NCBI GenBank assembly: GCA_025937895.1
Contig: JAICQL010000047.1
Coordinates: 1 to 42,047 of the forward strand
DNA length: 42,047 bases
Direction: 5' to 3'
Source: Polyangiaceae bacterium
GTDB lineage: Bacteria > Myxococcota_A > Polyangia > Polyangiales > Polyangiaceae
Every line of letters begins with the position of its first letter. Position 1 is the stretch's first letter. The notes under the pieces were generated by a model. It saw only the letters and a list, made by a program, of their open reading frames with translations, ran no database searches and was not told the DNA's origin. The position numbers and the translations under genes are program-made. Shown here one piece after another: positions 35,478 through 41,989 of this stretch.

Positions 35478-36199
35478 GGCGCCACCTTCAGAATGCCAGA
35501 GCCGACCAGCGGCTCGCACAGATCCAGCCGCTGCCGCTGGCCCAGACCCGGCAGCTCGCGCACGAGGAAGAAGCGATGCTCCGCGATGAAGCGCAGCGCG
35601 CCTGCGGCCCGCAGCGGCACCCGGCACAGCACGCGCGGTGGCTCGCCCGCGCAGCGCAGCACGGCCCGATCGGCCTCTTCAGCGACCTGCATTGGCTCCG
35701 TCCACGGCGCCCGCACCAGCCGCGTACCGCCCGTCACCTGACGTTCATCGAACCACGCCGCGGACAGCGGACCGAAGTGCTCCGCGTAGACCGCCGCAAA
35801 CTCCTCGCGCGTCATCTCCGGTGCAGGGCTGCCCGCCCCCATGTCCGGCGACTCCGCCGGCGCGTGGTGCACGAACCGCCCGAAGAAGTGCAGGCAGAAC
35901 TCCTCATACTGACGAGTGAAGAGCGCAAACTGGTGCCAAGCCTCATCGATCCGCGTCGAGAACATGCCGATGCGCCGATCCAGGTGCAGCTCACTGAGCA
36001 GCAGATACTTCTTCACCTCTTGAAACAGCGAGCGCGCTGCGGAGGTACAGCTCGCCACCCCCAGCCGCTGCAGCTTGCGCTCCAGGTAAGGCGCCCTGAA
36101 GTCCAGGAGCTCCGGGATGCGCTCGATCAAAGCTCTGCCGCGAAGCGGCGCGTTCACTGCTTGGGGCTCGTGCGCCCCCGTGGCCATGCTGATGCTCAT
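35474..36199 (-). CDS. GRDP-like (glycine-rich-domain-protein family) protein
   Basis: A 241-residue soluble protein. Its middle, IDEAWHQFALFTRQYEEFC at 84-102 and HFFGRFVHH at 104-112, is the 'vDe.WH.f.lft..Y..fC...fG.f.hH' signature of the GRDP/DUF1399 family (PF07173). The conserved His and Cys suggest a metal site. The function of the family in bacteria is unknown. ATG 36199 has a good ribosome site (GAGGAA); the longer upstream frame runs through the promoter. It is the first gene of the operon with the di-haem protein and sits under a sigma-54-like promoter that faces the peptide gene at 36572. Confidence 0.78.
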   Translation of the reverse strand: MSISMATGAHEPQAVNAPLRGRALIERIPELLDFRAPYLERKLQRLGVASCTSAARSLFQEVKKYLLLSELHLDRRIGMFSTRIDEAWHQFALFTRQYEEFCLHFFGRFVHHAPAESPDMGAGSPAPEMTREEFAAVYAEHFGPLSAAWFDERQVTGGTRLVRAPWTEPMQVAEEADRAVLRCAGEPPRVLCRVPLRAAGALRFIAEHRFFLVRELPGLGQRQRLDLCEPLVGSGILKVAP

Positions 36200-36288
36200 T
36201 GAGTTCCTCGCTTGCCGGCGTCCCTGCGCGGGACGGCTGAACGCCGCGGGCTCATCCACCCCCGGCGCAGTGGTCATCGCCAACCCAA

Positions 36289-36306
36289 TTGCCACCCCCG
36301 TGCCAA
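36289..36306 (-). promoter_or_regulatory. Sigma-54-like (-24/-12) promoter of the GRDP/di-haem operon
   Basis: Minus-strand TTGGCACGGGGGTGGCAA: GG of -24 and GC of -12 are exactly 12 bases apart, with one mismatch to the TTGGCACG-N4-TTGCA consensus (TGGCA for TTGCA). The start of transcription would fall near 36279, 80 bases before the ATG. Confidence 0.65.
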
Positions 36307-36352
36307 GCAGCCCTGCTCTGCGCACAGCGAGAAAACCCCTCGCAGTTGCACA

Positions 36353-36416
36353 TTGGGCAGCCCCCGCCCGGCCCAGTTGGGCAGAGAGGGAGCAAGTTGG
36401 GCAAAGACCTGCCCAA
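36353..36416. promoter_or_regulatory. Enhancer-like cluster of TTGGGCA sites
   Basis: TTGGGCA occurs at 36353, 36377 and 36397, and its complement TGCCCAA at 36410. The last pair forms the perfect palindrome TTGGGCA-N6-TGCCCAA (36397-36416), and GCCCA-GT-TGGGC lies at 36371-36382. The cluster sits about 75-140 bases upstream of one predicted start and 110-175 of the other, the usual place for a bacterial enhancer-binding protein. Confidence 0.6.
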
Positions 36417-36501
36417 TCCCCCAGCCCCCGTGAGATGCGGCCACCCACCTCGCTGAAACAAACGCGCTGAAACTCGCGCCTTCACCGCCTTCCGCGTGCC
36501 G

Positions 36502-36517
36502 TGGCACACCTGCTGCA
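36502..36517 (+). promoter_or_regulatory. Sigma-54-like promoter of the 51-residue peptide gene
   Basis: TGGCACACCTGCTGCA has GG and GC 12 bases apart and one mismatch in the -12 box (CTGC for TTGC). The predicted start of transcription is near 36528, about 44 bases before the ATG. Confidence 0.6.
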
Positions 36518-36571
36518 ATCTCTCCGTTGGCGGGAGGGCGCCGATCGCCCTCACGTTCAAGGAGACATCAG

Positions 36572-36727
36572 ATGAACAACGAGCAAGACCTGCGAGCCGA
36601 CAGCAACGAAGATGAGACCCGCGAAGAGCGCCTGACCGTCGAGATCCCGACCGACATCCAGGCGGGCCGCTCCAGCGCAGACTGTTACAGCTGCCAGACG
36701 CTGTCCCCTCGCGTGCTGGTGGCGTGA
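36572..36727 (+). CDS. 51-residue Cys-containing peptide, candidate modified-peptide precursor
   Basis: A short gene backed by four independent signals: a sigma-54-like promoter, AAGGAG seven bases before ATG 36572, a stop at 36725-36727, and a strong terminator 30 bases later. The first 20 residues are very acidic and polar (NNEQDL...NEDETREER). LTVEIPTDIQAG follows, and then a 19-residue tail with two cysteines (ADCYSCQTLSPRVLVA). No signal peptide is present. The two-part build resembles a leader plus core of a ribosomally made, modified peptide. I recognise no known family. Its divergent neighbours, a GRDP-like protein and a MauG-like di-haem protein, could be the maturation enzymes. A regulatory or metal-binding peptide is the main alternative. 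Confidence 0.75.
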   Translation: MNNEQDLRADSNEDETREERLTVEIPTDIQAGRSSADCYSCQTLSPRVLVA

Positions 36728-36757
36728 GCCTGCTCCACTAGCAATAGCACCTTCGAG

Positions 36758-36790
36758 CCTGGAGCCCCCTGGTGGGGCTCCAGGTTTCGT
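36758..36790 (+). terminator. Rho-independent terminator of the peptide gene
   Basis: A perfect 11-bp stem, CCTGGAGCCCC (36758-36768) and GGGGCTCCAGG (36774-36784), with a five-base loop, followed by TTTCGT. It isolates the peptide transcript from the metallo-beta-lactamase gene downstream. Confidence 0.88.
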
Positions 36791-36941
36791 CATTTGGTGA
36801 TTGGGTACACAAGCGCGCCCGCGTCAGTCCGCAGCCAACATACACAGCGCCACATCACGCCAGACGACGTCGTAGCGATGCGACGGCACCCCGAGCCCGC
36901 CTTGACAGCTCTTCCGCCGCCATGCGAGCGTGAGCATCTCG

Positions 36942-37991
36942 ATGGTCGTTCGTCGGCGCACGCGGAACGGGAAGATGACGATCCCCGACCTGCTGCCGCT
37001 CGCGCTGCTCCTCGGGCTCGCGTGCAACGCCAGCGCCCGCGTGTCCGTGGCTCAATCGAGCGGTGCGGCTGCTGCGTCCGCGGCCGAGCCAGTGCTGGCC
37101 TCCCCCGCAGCCGCGCTGGCGGCGCCCGCGGCAGATACGGCGACCCGTGCTGTGGATGCTCCGATCCAGTGCTCGTATTGCGACGAGTGGAATCGCCAGC
37201 GCGAGCCCTTCAAGATCTTCGGCAACACGTACTACGTGGGTCCCGCCGGGCTGTCCGCGCTGCTGATCACCACGCCCGAGGGCCACGTGCTACTCGACGG
37301 CGGCCTGCCGCAATCCGCCGCGTTGATCGCCGCAAACATCGACAAGCTGGGCTTCAAAGTCGCCGATGTGCGCGTGATCGCGAACTCCCACGCGCACTAC
37401 GATCACGCTGGCGGGATCTCCGCGCTCCAGCGCCTCAGCGGCGCCCGGGTAGTGGCGAGCGCCCAAGGCGCGGCCGCGCTCCAAGCAGGGCAGCCGACAG
37501 ACGACGACCCACAAGCAAGCTCCGGCGGCGAGCCCAGGTTCCACTTCGCGCCCGCCGCTCGGGTCGAGGTCATTCCCGACAGCGGCAACGTACGAGTGGG
37601 AGACGTTACGCTCGTCGCCCACTACACCCCCGGTCACACCCCCGGCTCCACGACATGGACCTGGCAATCGTGCGACGCCGGCCGCTGCCTGAACATCGTC
37701 TACGGCGACAGCCTCAACCCCGTCTCCGACGACGGCTTCCTCTACACCGACCCCGCCCGCCCAGGAGTGGTGCCCGCCTTCTACCGCAGCATCGACGTCG
37801 TCGCCCACCTCTCGTGCGACATCCTCGTGTCCGTCCACCCCGACTTCACCAAGATCGACGACAAGCTCGCAGCGCGCGAGCGCGGCGTCACACCGGATCC
37901 GTTCATCGATACTGGCGCGTGTCACGCCTATGCGGCGGAGGCAAGGCGCAAGCTGGAGCGGCGAGTGGCGGCTGAGGGGGCGGGGAGGTAG
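36942..37991 (+). CDS. Subclass B3-like metallo-beta-lactamase family protein
   Basis: A 349-residue exported MBL-fold protein. After a signal peptide (hydrophobic LLPLALLLGLAC, possible lipobox) and an Ala-rich spacer comes the B3 pattern: WNRQREPFKIFGNTYYVG, GLSALLITTPEGHVLLDGGL, NSHAHYDHAGG (His-x-His-x-Asp-His), HYTPGHTPGSTTW and SVHPDF. All expected zinc ligands, His116/118, Asp120, His121, His196 and His263 in standard numbering, have counterparts. Carbapenem or cephalosporin hydrolysis is plausible but needs testing. GTG 36930 and ATG 36975 are alternative starts. Its left neighbour is the peptide terminator; the cassette array begins about 390 bases to its right. Confidence 0.87.
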   Translation: MVVRRRTRNGKMTIPDLLPLALLLGLACNASARVSVAQSSGAAAASAAEPVLASPAAALAAPAADTATRAVDAPIQCSYCDEWNRQREPFKIFGNTYYVGPAGLSALLITTPEGHVLLDGGLPQSAALIAANIDKLGFKVADVRVIANSHAHYDHAGGISALQRLSGARVVASAQGAAALQAGQPTDDDPQASSGGEPRFHFAPAARVEVIPDSGNVRVGDVTLVAHYTPGHTPGSTTWTWQSCDAGRCLNIVYGDSLNPVSDDGFLYTDPARPGVVPAFYRSIDVVAHLSCDILVSVHPDFTKIDDKLAARERGVTPDPFIDTGACHAYAAEARRKLERRVAAEGAGR

Positions 37992-38376
37992 ACGGCGTAA
38001 AAGTTGACGCGGTTGGTCTCGGGCCCCGAATGGCAAACGTGGCTGGCGGGGCCGCCTTATGGTTGCGCCGAACACGTCTGGGACGACGTTGGAGGTCTGT
38101 AAGGTGCCGTTCGAGTACCCAGAGCTGCCAATCGCGCTCATCCGCCATCCAAACACCCCGACTCTGAAGACGCCATACGCTGCAACGGCCACGTCAACGC
38201 TTGGACAAGAGCCCAGAGGGGCGCAGTCTCGAACTCAAGCCTGGCGGGCAGCCGGGGTATCCACGCCGTAGGGCGCCTTTCGGCATCAACAGACTACTCG
38301 ACAGCGCCGGGCCTGGTTCTGAATTCCGACCTGCCCACGCGCCCACCCGCGCTAACGGGGGGTTGATGGGCTGATA
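37992..38376. other. Non-coding stretch left of the cassette array (385 bp)
   Basis: No credible gene. GGCCACGTC (38187-38195) directly followed by AACG and CTTGGAC (to 38206) resembles a shortened right half of the attC sites to the right, so the array may once have extended further left. This is too weak to call as a site. Confidence 0.45.
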
Positions 38377-38451
38377 GGCTAACAGCTGACGTTCTGCTGC
38401 GTGGTCCCGAGCGCAGCGAGGGCCACGTCCGCAGCAACGGCCAAATTGGAC
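38377..38451 (+). repeat. attC site A (degenerate R')
   Basis: A 75-bp attC-like element. It has GGCTAAC at the left (R''), then ACGTT (L''), a stem CTGCTGCGTGGTCCC, the loop GAGCGCAGCGA, the returning stem GGGCCACGTC...GCAGC, AACGGCC (L') and ATTGGAC (R'). The last box has A in place of the G of the crossover triplet G-TT, so recombination here may be impaired. The core is nearly identical to sites C and D. Confidence 0.7.
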
Positions 38452-38635
38452 TGCGATCAGCTTGGCACCAACCAGCGTGACCCGTGCCTGCCATCGCCCC
38501 ACTCATGCGCCCGGCGATGCCCTATCCGAAGACGGTAGCTTTTTGCCAGCGCTCCCAGCATCGGTCCTTCTGACCGCTGCAGCCGTGCACCGTTGCCGCC
38601 TGGCGCGCCATATCGGTTGCGCGTATGGTACCAGC

Positions 38636-39629
38636 ATGGCAGTCCCGCTGAAGTGCGTCGACTCGACGGTGGCTCCGGTCGCTCTGCTGGACGCGATGCG
38701 CCAAGTGTATACTGTTGAAAAGTCGGCCACCTGCGAGCTGATTCAGCGGCACTTGGACGCCACTTACTTGGTGTCCGGTGAAAGCGAGCGCCTCATCGCG
38801 AGATTATACAATGCCCGCTGGTGGTCCCGAGAAGAAGTCGGGGGAAGTCGCGGTGCTGCGCCATCTTGCAGCTCGCCGAGTTCGAGTTGCGGCTCCGGTG
38901 AAGCGACGGGACGGCGGTTGCGTCACCACAATTCAGGCGCCCGAGGGCGAGCGCCAGCTACTCATGTACGAGTACTTGGATGGGGATGGACTACTCCCGA
39001 GTCGCGATGCAGGGGCGTTTGGTGAGCTCGTTGGACAAATGCATGGCGCGCTCGCAGACTGCAAGCTTGAGCAGCATCGACGCGAATTGACGCTCCGTCG
39101 TCTAACAACGGATACCTTCGACACAATAGTCGCGCAGCTCAGCGAACAGAATGAGCATCGCAACTACGTCGAAAATCTACGCATTCGCGTCCTGACACGA
39201 GCCCAAGACGTGGGCTTGAGCGAGTTCCGTGAGGGACTGTGCCACGGCGACCTGAACTTCTCGAACGCTGTGCGGATGGCAGATGGCCAGATTGGCCTGT
39301 ATGATTTCGAGAGCTGCGGCCCGGGCATTCTGGCGTACGACCTTGCCGTATTCCGTTGGGTGCAGCGACTCGTCGGGGCCCCGGAACAGACCTGGCAGAA
39401 CTTTCTCGACGGGTATCGCAGGCACAACGAGATTTCCGAGCGAGAACTCGCCGGAATGGATTTACTCGTGCTTCTACGACAGCTTTATATGCTTGAGCAC
39501 GATGCTCGGCGTACGCAGATCGAGTCTCTTGGCGGGAGATGGCGGCGAGCACGGCACACGCCTCAAGTCGACGCGCTGCGCAGGCTAGATGCACAGGTGT
39601 TTGGAACGCAGGTCGTGCAGGGTTGGTAG
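38636..39629 (+). pseudogene. APH-family phosphotransferase gene with a one-base frameshift
   Basis: Two frames join to one complete protein of about 330 residues. ATG 38636 reads MAVPLKCVDST ... LLDAMRQVYTV, ATYLVSGESERLIARLYNARWWSREEV. It then drops out of frame at a G5 run (38840-38844). Removing one G continues with GEVAVLRHLAARRVRVAAPV in the frame that runs to TAG 39629. The downstream part has the APH catalytic loop CHGDLNFSN (His-x-Asp-x4-Asn), the metal motif YDFE and a helical end. The family includes kinases for aminoglycosides, choline, homoserine and proteins. The frameshift may be real decay, an assembly error or a switchable tract. A half attC site follows the stop by 14 bases, so this is a cassette gene. 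Confidence 0.72.
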
Positions 39630-39643
39630 CGGATGCAGGAATT

Positions 39644-39672
39644 CCTCGTCGGGAGCAACGTCCGAGTTGGAC
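39644..39672 (+). repeat. Right half of an attC site (site B)
   Basis: CCTCGTCGGGAGCAACGTCC then GA and GTTGGAC (39666-39672) copies the right arm of site C closely; the R' box GTTGGAC fits GTTRRRY perfectly. No matching left arm (RYYYAAC and L'') was found in the preceding 100 bases, which are the end of the phosphotransferase gene. Confidence 0.6.
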
Positions 39673-39687
39673 GGCAGATGCATGGTT

Positions 39688-40593
39688 CTAAGCCGCGACT
39701 ACGAAGACGCGGACATCAACTGTCCCGTCCGGCGTTGCTCGTTTGCCTTCACGGTCACTCACGAGGCCAGGCGCATTCATCAGTAGATGCCCAGGATCGT
39801 AGATCACGCACCACAGCGCATCACAGTCCGAATGCCGGCGATAGTGCTCAATGTCGATGATCAGCTCGTCGCCAATCTTCTTGCCATGCTGCCGGTCACG
39901 AACAAGCTTGAGTTCCAAGACGAGGCGGTGCGCTGGCAGGAGAAAGTCCATGCGCGTACTCGAACCTGCGTAGCTGGGCGTGAACTCTTCTGGACGAATG
40001 TCGGCAACCCAAGGCCGGAGCAACGCATGAAGCAGGTCTTGGACGTCATACTCGGACTGAAAGGAGAGCGCCACCGCGCCACGACGGCGCTGCGAAAGGG
40101 GATGCATGGCTCGCGGCAACCCTCGCACCAAAGGAAGGAGCAGTTCCTGGACGGAGCTGGGCTTTCGAACGGCAGCCTCTAACTTCGCTGATTCGAACGA
40201 GATCGTCGGAGGCGGCGCATCGTTCGGAAGAACACGACCACCGCGATAGTACCGCAGGCCATACTCCTCCAGAACGCTCACCACCCGCTCGCGTTGGGCC
40301 TGCCACTCTGGAAACGCGGGAGCCTCAACTGAAGGCGGCAGATCCATGAACTCTTCCAGAACTAGCGCCAAAGCCTTCAGACTGTCGACGTCGGGATCAT
40401 CGCCCGCGAGCTGCAGCCAGTGCTTCCACTTCGCCAGGTGAGACAGATTGGGAGGCTCGCCAGGCGCACCAGCGCGCTTGAACAACAGTTCAAGGACCTT
40501 GTGGGATCCGGTATGGCTGATGACTTCGCCGACAACGGCGCACACCGCCGCCGGTAGTCGAATGTTGCCTCCTTCTTTGGAGCCGCCTTGCAT
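39688..40593 (-). CDS. PD-(D/E)XK nuclease-like cassette protein, reverse orientation
   Basis: A 301-residue protein. The N-terminal two-thirds are helical, with a region FKRAGAPGEPPNLSHLAKWKHWLQLAG. In the last third RMDFLLPAHRLVLELKLVRD shows the spacing D ... ExK of a PD-(D/E)XK nuclease core. DELIIDIEHYRRHSDCDALWCVIYDP follows, typical of a group of uncharacterised restriction-like proteins found in defence islands. It probably cleaves nucleic acid, but this is not shown. ATG 40593 with AGGGTGG upstream is preferred over GTG 40602. The gene runs against the cassette direction and must carry its own promoter. Confidence 0.72.
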   Translation of the reverse strand: MQGGSKEGGNIRLPAAVCAVVGEVISHTGSHKVLELLFKRAGAPGEPPNLSHLAKWKHWLQLAGDDPDVDSLKALALVLEEFMDLPPSVEAPAFPEWQAQRERVVSVLEEYGLRYYRGGRVLPNDAPPPTISFESAKLEAAVRKPSSVQELLLPLVRGLPRAMHPLSQRRRGAVALSFQSEYDVQDLLHALLRPWVADIRPEEFTPSYAGSSTRMDFLLPAHRLVLELKLVRDRQHGKKIGDELIIDIEHYRRHSDCDALWCVIYDPGHLLMNAPGLVSDREGKRATPDGTVDVRVFVVAA

Positions 40594-40797
40594 TGAAGCC
40601 ACCCTGTTGTGTCCGCTGGTACTTGGTTCACTATTCTAGGCTGCGGCTGGCGACATTCAAGGCGAGCGGGTTCGGCATGCCGCGGTGCACCCTCTCACGC
40701 GGCAAGTGGCTCGCCGCCCAGGTGGAACGACCGCAAGCTTATAGTCTTGCACGTCGAATCAATTTGCCGTCGTGCCATGCGCGTGGTCGCGTTGTCC

Positions 40798-40873
40798 GTC
40801 CAACGTCCTGGCGTTCTCCCGCGAGGTCCCGAGCGCAGCGAGGGCCTCGTCGGGAGCAACGTCCGAGTTCGAC
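40798..40873 (+). repeat. attC site C
   Basis: A 76-bp site: GTCCAAC (40798-40804, a perfect RYYYAAC R'' box), GGCGTT (L''), stem CTCCCGCGAGGTCCC, loop GAGCGCAGCGA, stem GGGCCTCGTCGGGAG, AACGTCC (L') and GTTCGAC (40867-40873, R' with one deviation). The right stem has one extra base against the left, giving the protruding base expected of a folded attC hairpin. Confidence 0.82.
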
Positions 40874-41174
40874 AGCGCGCTCCCAGGTGTCCCGAAGGCT
40901 TGGGCGACGACCACTTGCCGCAGCTATGGCGGCGTCCACTTGCGTCGAGGACTTGATTGACAGCCACGGCTCGCGCCACGATACATTCAACCGCAATAGG
41001 CAGAGCGCGCGCAAACGAGCCTCTCTCGTGAGAGGTTCGCACGGCAACGCCTACCTCGATTCGCGCGGAGCCGATGAAGTTCCTTTGAATTGTGCTTGGC
41101 CAAGAGGCCGCAGCGCTGCCCTGAATCGAGCCGGTCCGCTACCAGTCGACTGCTCACCAGGCTATCCTGTCGGC
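40874..41174. other. Cassette leader without a gene (301 bp)
   Basis: The start of the third cassette, between site C and the antitoxin start codon. An open frame passes through but has no family features. CCTCTCTCGTGAGAGG at about 41020-41035 is a small perfect hairpin without a T run. The promoter of the toxin-antitoxin pair probably lies here; none was identified. Confidence 0.45.
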
Positions 41175-41426
41175 ATGAGCTCTGTGCCAATTGAGATACC
41201 GGAGGCCACTCTCGTTGCCCTCAAGCTCGACGCTCACACGGCTGGTATCCAGCTGCGAATCGCAGCGGCGATGAAGCTCTTCGAGCTTGGACGGTTGTCG
41301 TCCGGCGCCGCCGCCGAACTGGCGGGAGTGTCTCGCGTCGCGTTCCTGGCCAGGCTCGGTGAGTTCGGCGTTGAGACCTTCCGCCAAACAGAGGCCGACC
41401 TGAACAGTGACCTCGCCAATGCGTGA
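41175..41426 (+). CDS. UPF0175-family antitoxin
   Basis: An 83-residue protein. VPIEIPEATLVALKLD at the start and AAAMKLFELGRLSSGAAAELAGVSRVAFLARLGEFGV in the middle are the conserved parts of UPF0175 (PF03683). This family is usually the small partner of a DUF3368 PIN-like toxin. The central segment looks like a helix-turn-helix, so it probably represses its own operon. ATG 41175 begins at the point of similarity; the longer frame to the left is non-coding. Its stop overlaps the toxin start by eight bases. Confidence 0.88.
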   Translation: MSSVPIEIPEATLVALKLDAHTAGIQLRIAAAMKLFELGRLSSGAAAELAGVSRVAFLARLGEFGVETFRQTEADLNSDLANA

Positions 41427-41814
41427 GGTCGTCACCAACACTTCGCCGCTGCTCTACTTGCATCAGCTTGGCGCCATCGCTCTGCTGGGTACCCTGTATC
41501 CAAAGGTCCTGGTGCCAAGGAGCGTGGTCGAGGAGCTCGATGCTGGCAGGGGCGCTGGTCACGACGTCCCGAACGTCGCGTCCCTTGTTTGGGCAGAGGT
41601 TGTGTCATCCCCTACGCTCGCGCTCTTGGCCTTAGCCACTGACCTCGGTAAGGGCGAAGCCGAAGCGATCGCAGTCGCCCACGAACGCAACGCCTTGCTC
41701 ATCCTGGACGACGCCCTTGCACGGCGTCATGCCAACTTGATTGGCGTCACTGTGACTGGAACGCTACCCCAGAACGCCCTCATCGCACCCGCGATGGCCT
41801 GCCCACGTCCTTGA
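41419..41814 (+). CDS. DUF3368 PIN-like toxin
   Basis: A 131-residue PIN-domain-like protein. VVTNTSPLLYLHQLGAIALLGTLYP, VLVPRSVVEELDAG, LGKGEAEAIAVAHE and LLILDDALARRHA match the DUF3368 family (PF11848). It includes the acidic residues Glu and Asp of the PIN nuclease core; Asn in NTSPL is normal for the family. It is probably an RNase that is held inactive by the UPF0175 partner. ATG 41419 overlaps the antitoxin stop, so translation is coupled. The usual C-terminal part is shortened to a Pro-rich end just before attC site D. Confidence 0.87.
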   Translation: MREVVTNTSPLLYLHQLGAIALLGTLYPKVLVPRSVVEELDAGRGAGHDVPNVASLVWAEVVSSPTLALLALATDLGKGEAEAIAVAHERNALLILDDALARRHANLIGVTVTGTLPQNALIAPAMACPRP

Positions 41815-41914
41815 TCTCGAAACTACCTCCTCCAGCACCACGCGCTCCAGCACCAACCAGTCGCCAGGCCTGCTCACGCGGAACTCCGAGCCTCGCCACT
41901 GAGTTCTCCCGTCT

Positions 41915-41989
41915 GCTCAACGGCTGGCGTTCTGCTGCGTGGTCCCGAGCGCAGCGAGGGCCACGTCAGTAGCAACGACCGAGTTAGGC
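41915..41989 (+). repeat. attC site D
   Basis: A 75-bp site: GCTCAAC (41915-41921, perfect RYYYAAC), GCGTT (L''), stem CTGCTGCGTGGTCCC, loop GAGCGCAGCGA, stem GGGCCACGTCAGTAGC, AACGACC (L') and GTTAGGC (41983-41989, perfect GTTRRRY). It is the most canonical site of the array and ends the toxin-antitoxin cassette. Confidence 0.85.

Larger units (their letters stand above)
36200..36571. other. Divergent regulatory region (372 bp)
   Basis: Contains two outward-facing -24/-12-like promoters with a cluster of TTGGGCA/TGCCCAA half-sites between them, described separately. No gene was seen. The leader for the GRDP-like gene is about 80 bases and for the peptide about 44 bases by this reading. Confidence 0.6.

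Noticed and set aside
37290..38192. Long minus-strand open frame opposite the B3-like gene
   Set aside because: It is a shadow of the metallo-beta-lactamase gene in GC-rich DNA; the residue composition (Val, Gly, Arg runs) has no family features.
38187..38206. Possible further attC half-site left of site A
   Set aside because: GGCCACGTC and CTTGGAC are present but the spacing is too short and there is no left arm.
38059..38271. 70-codon open frame in the gap left of the array
   Set aside because: There is no ribosome site and no recognisable features, and the length is expected by chance in this composition.
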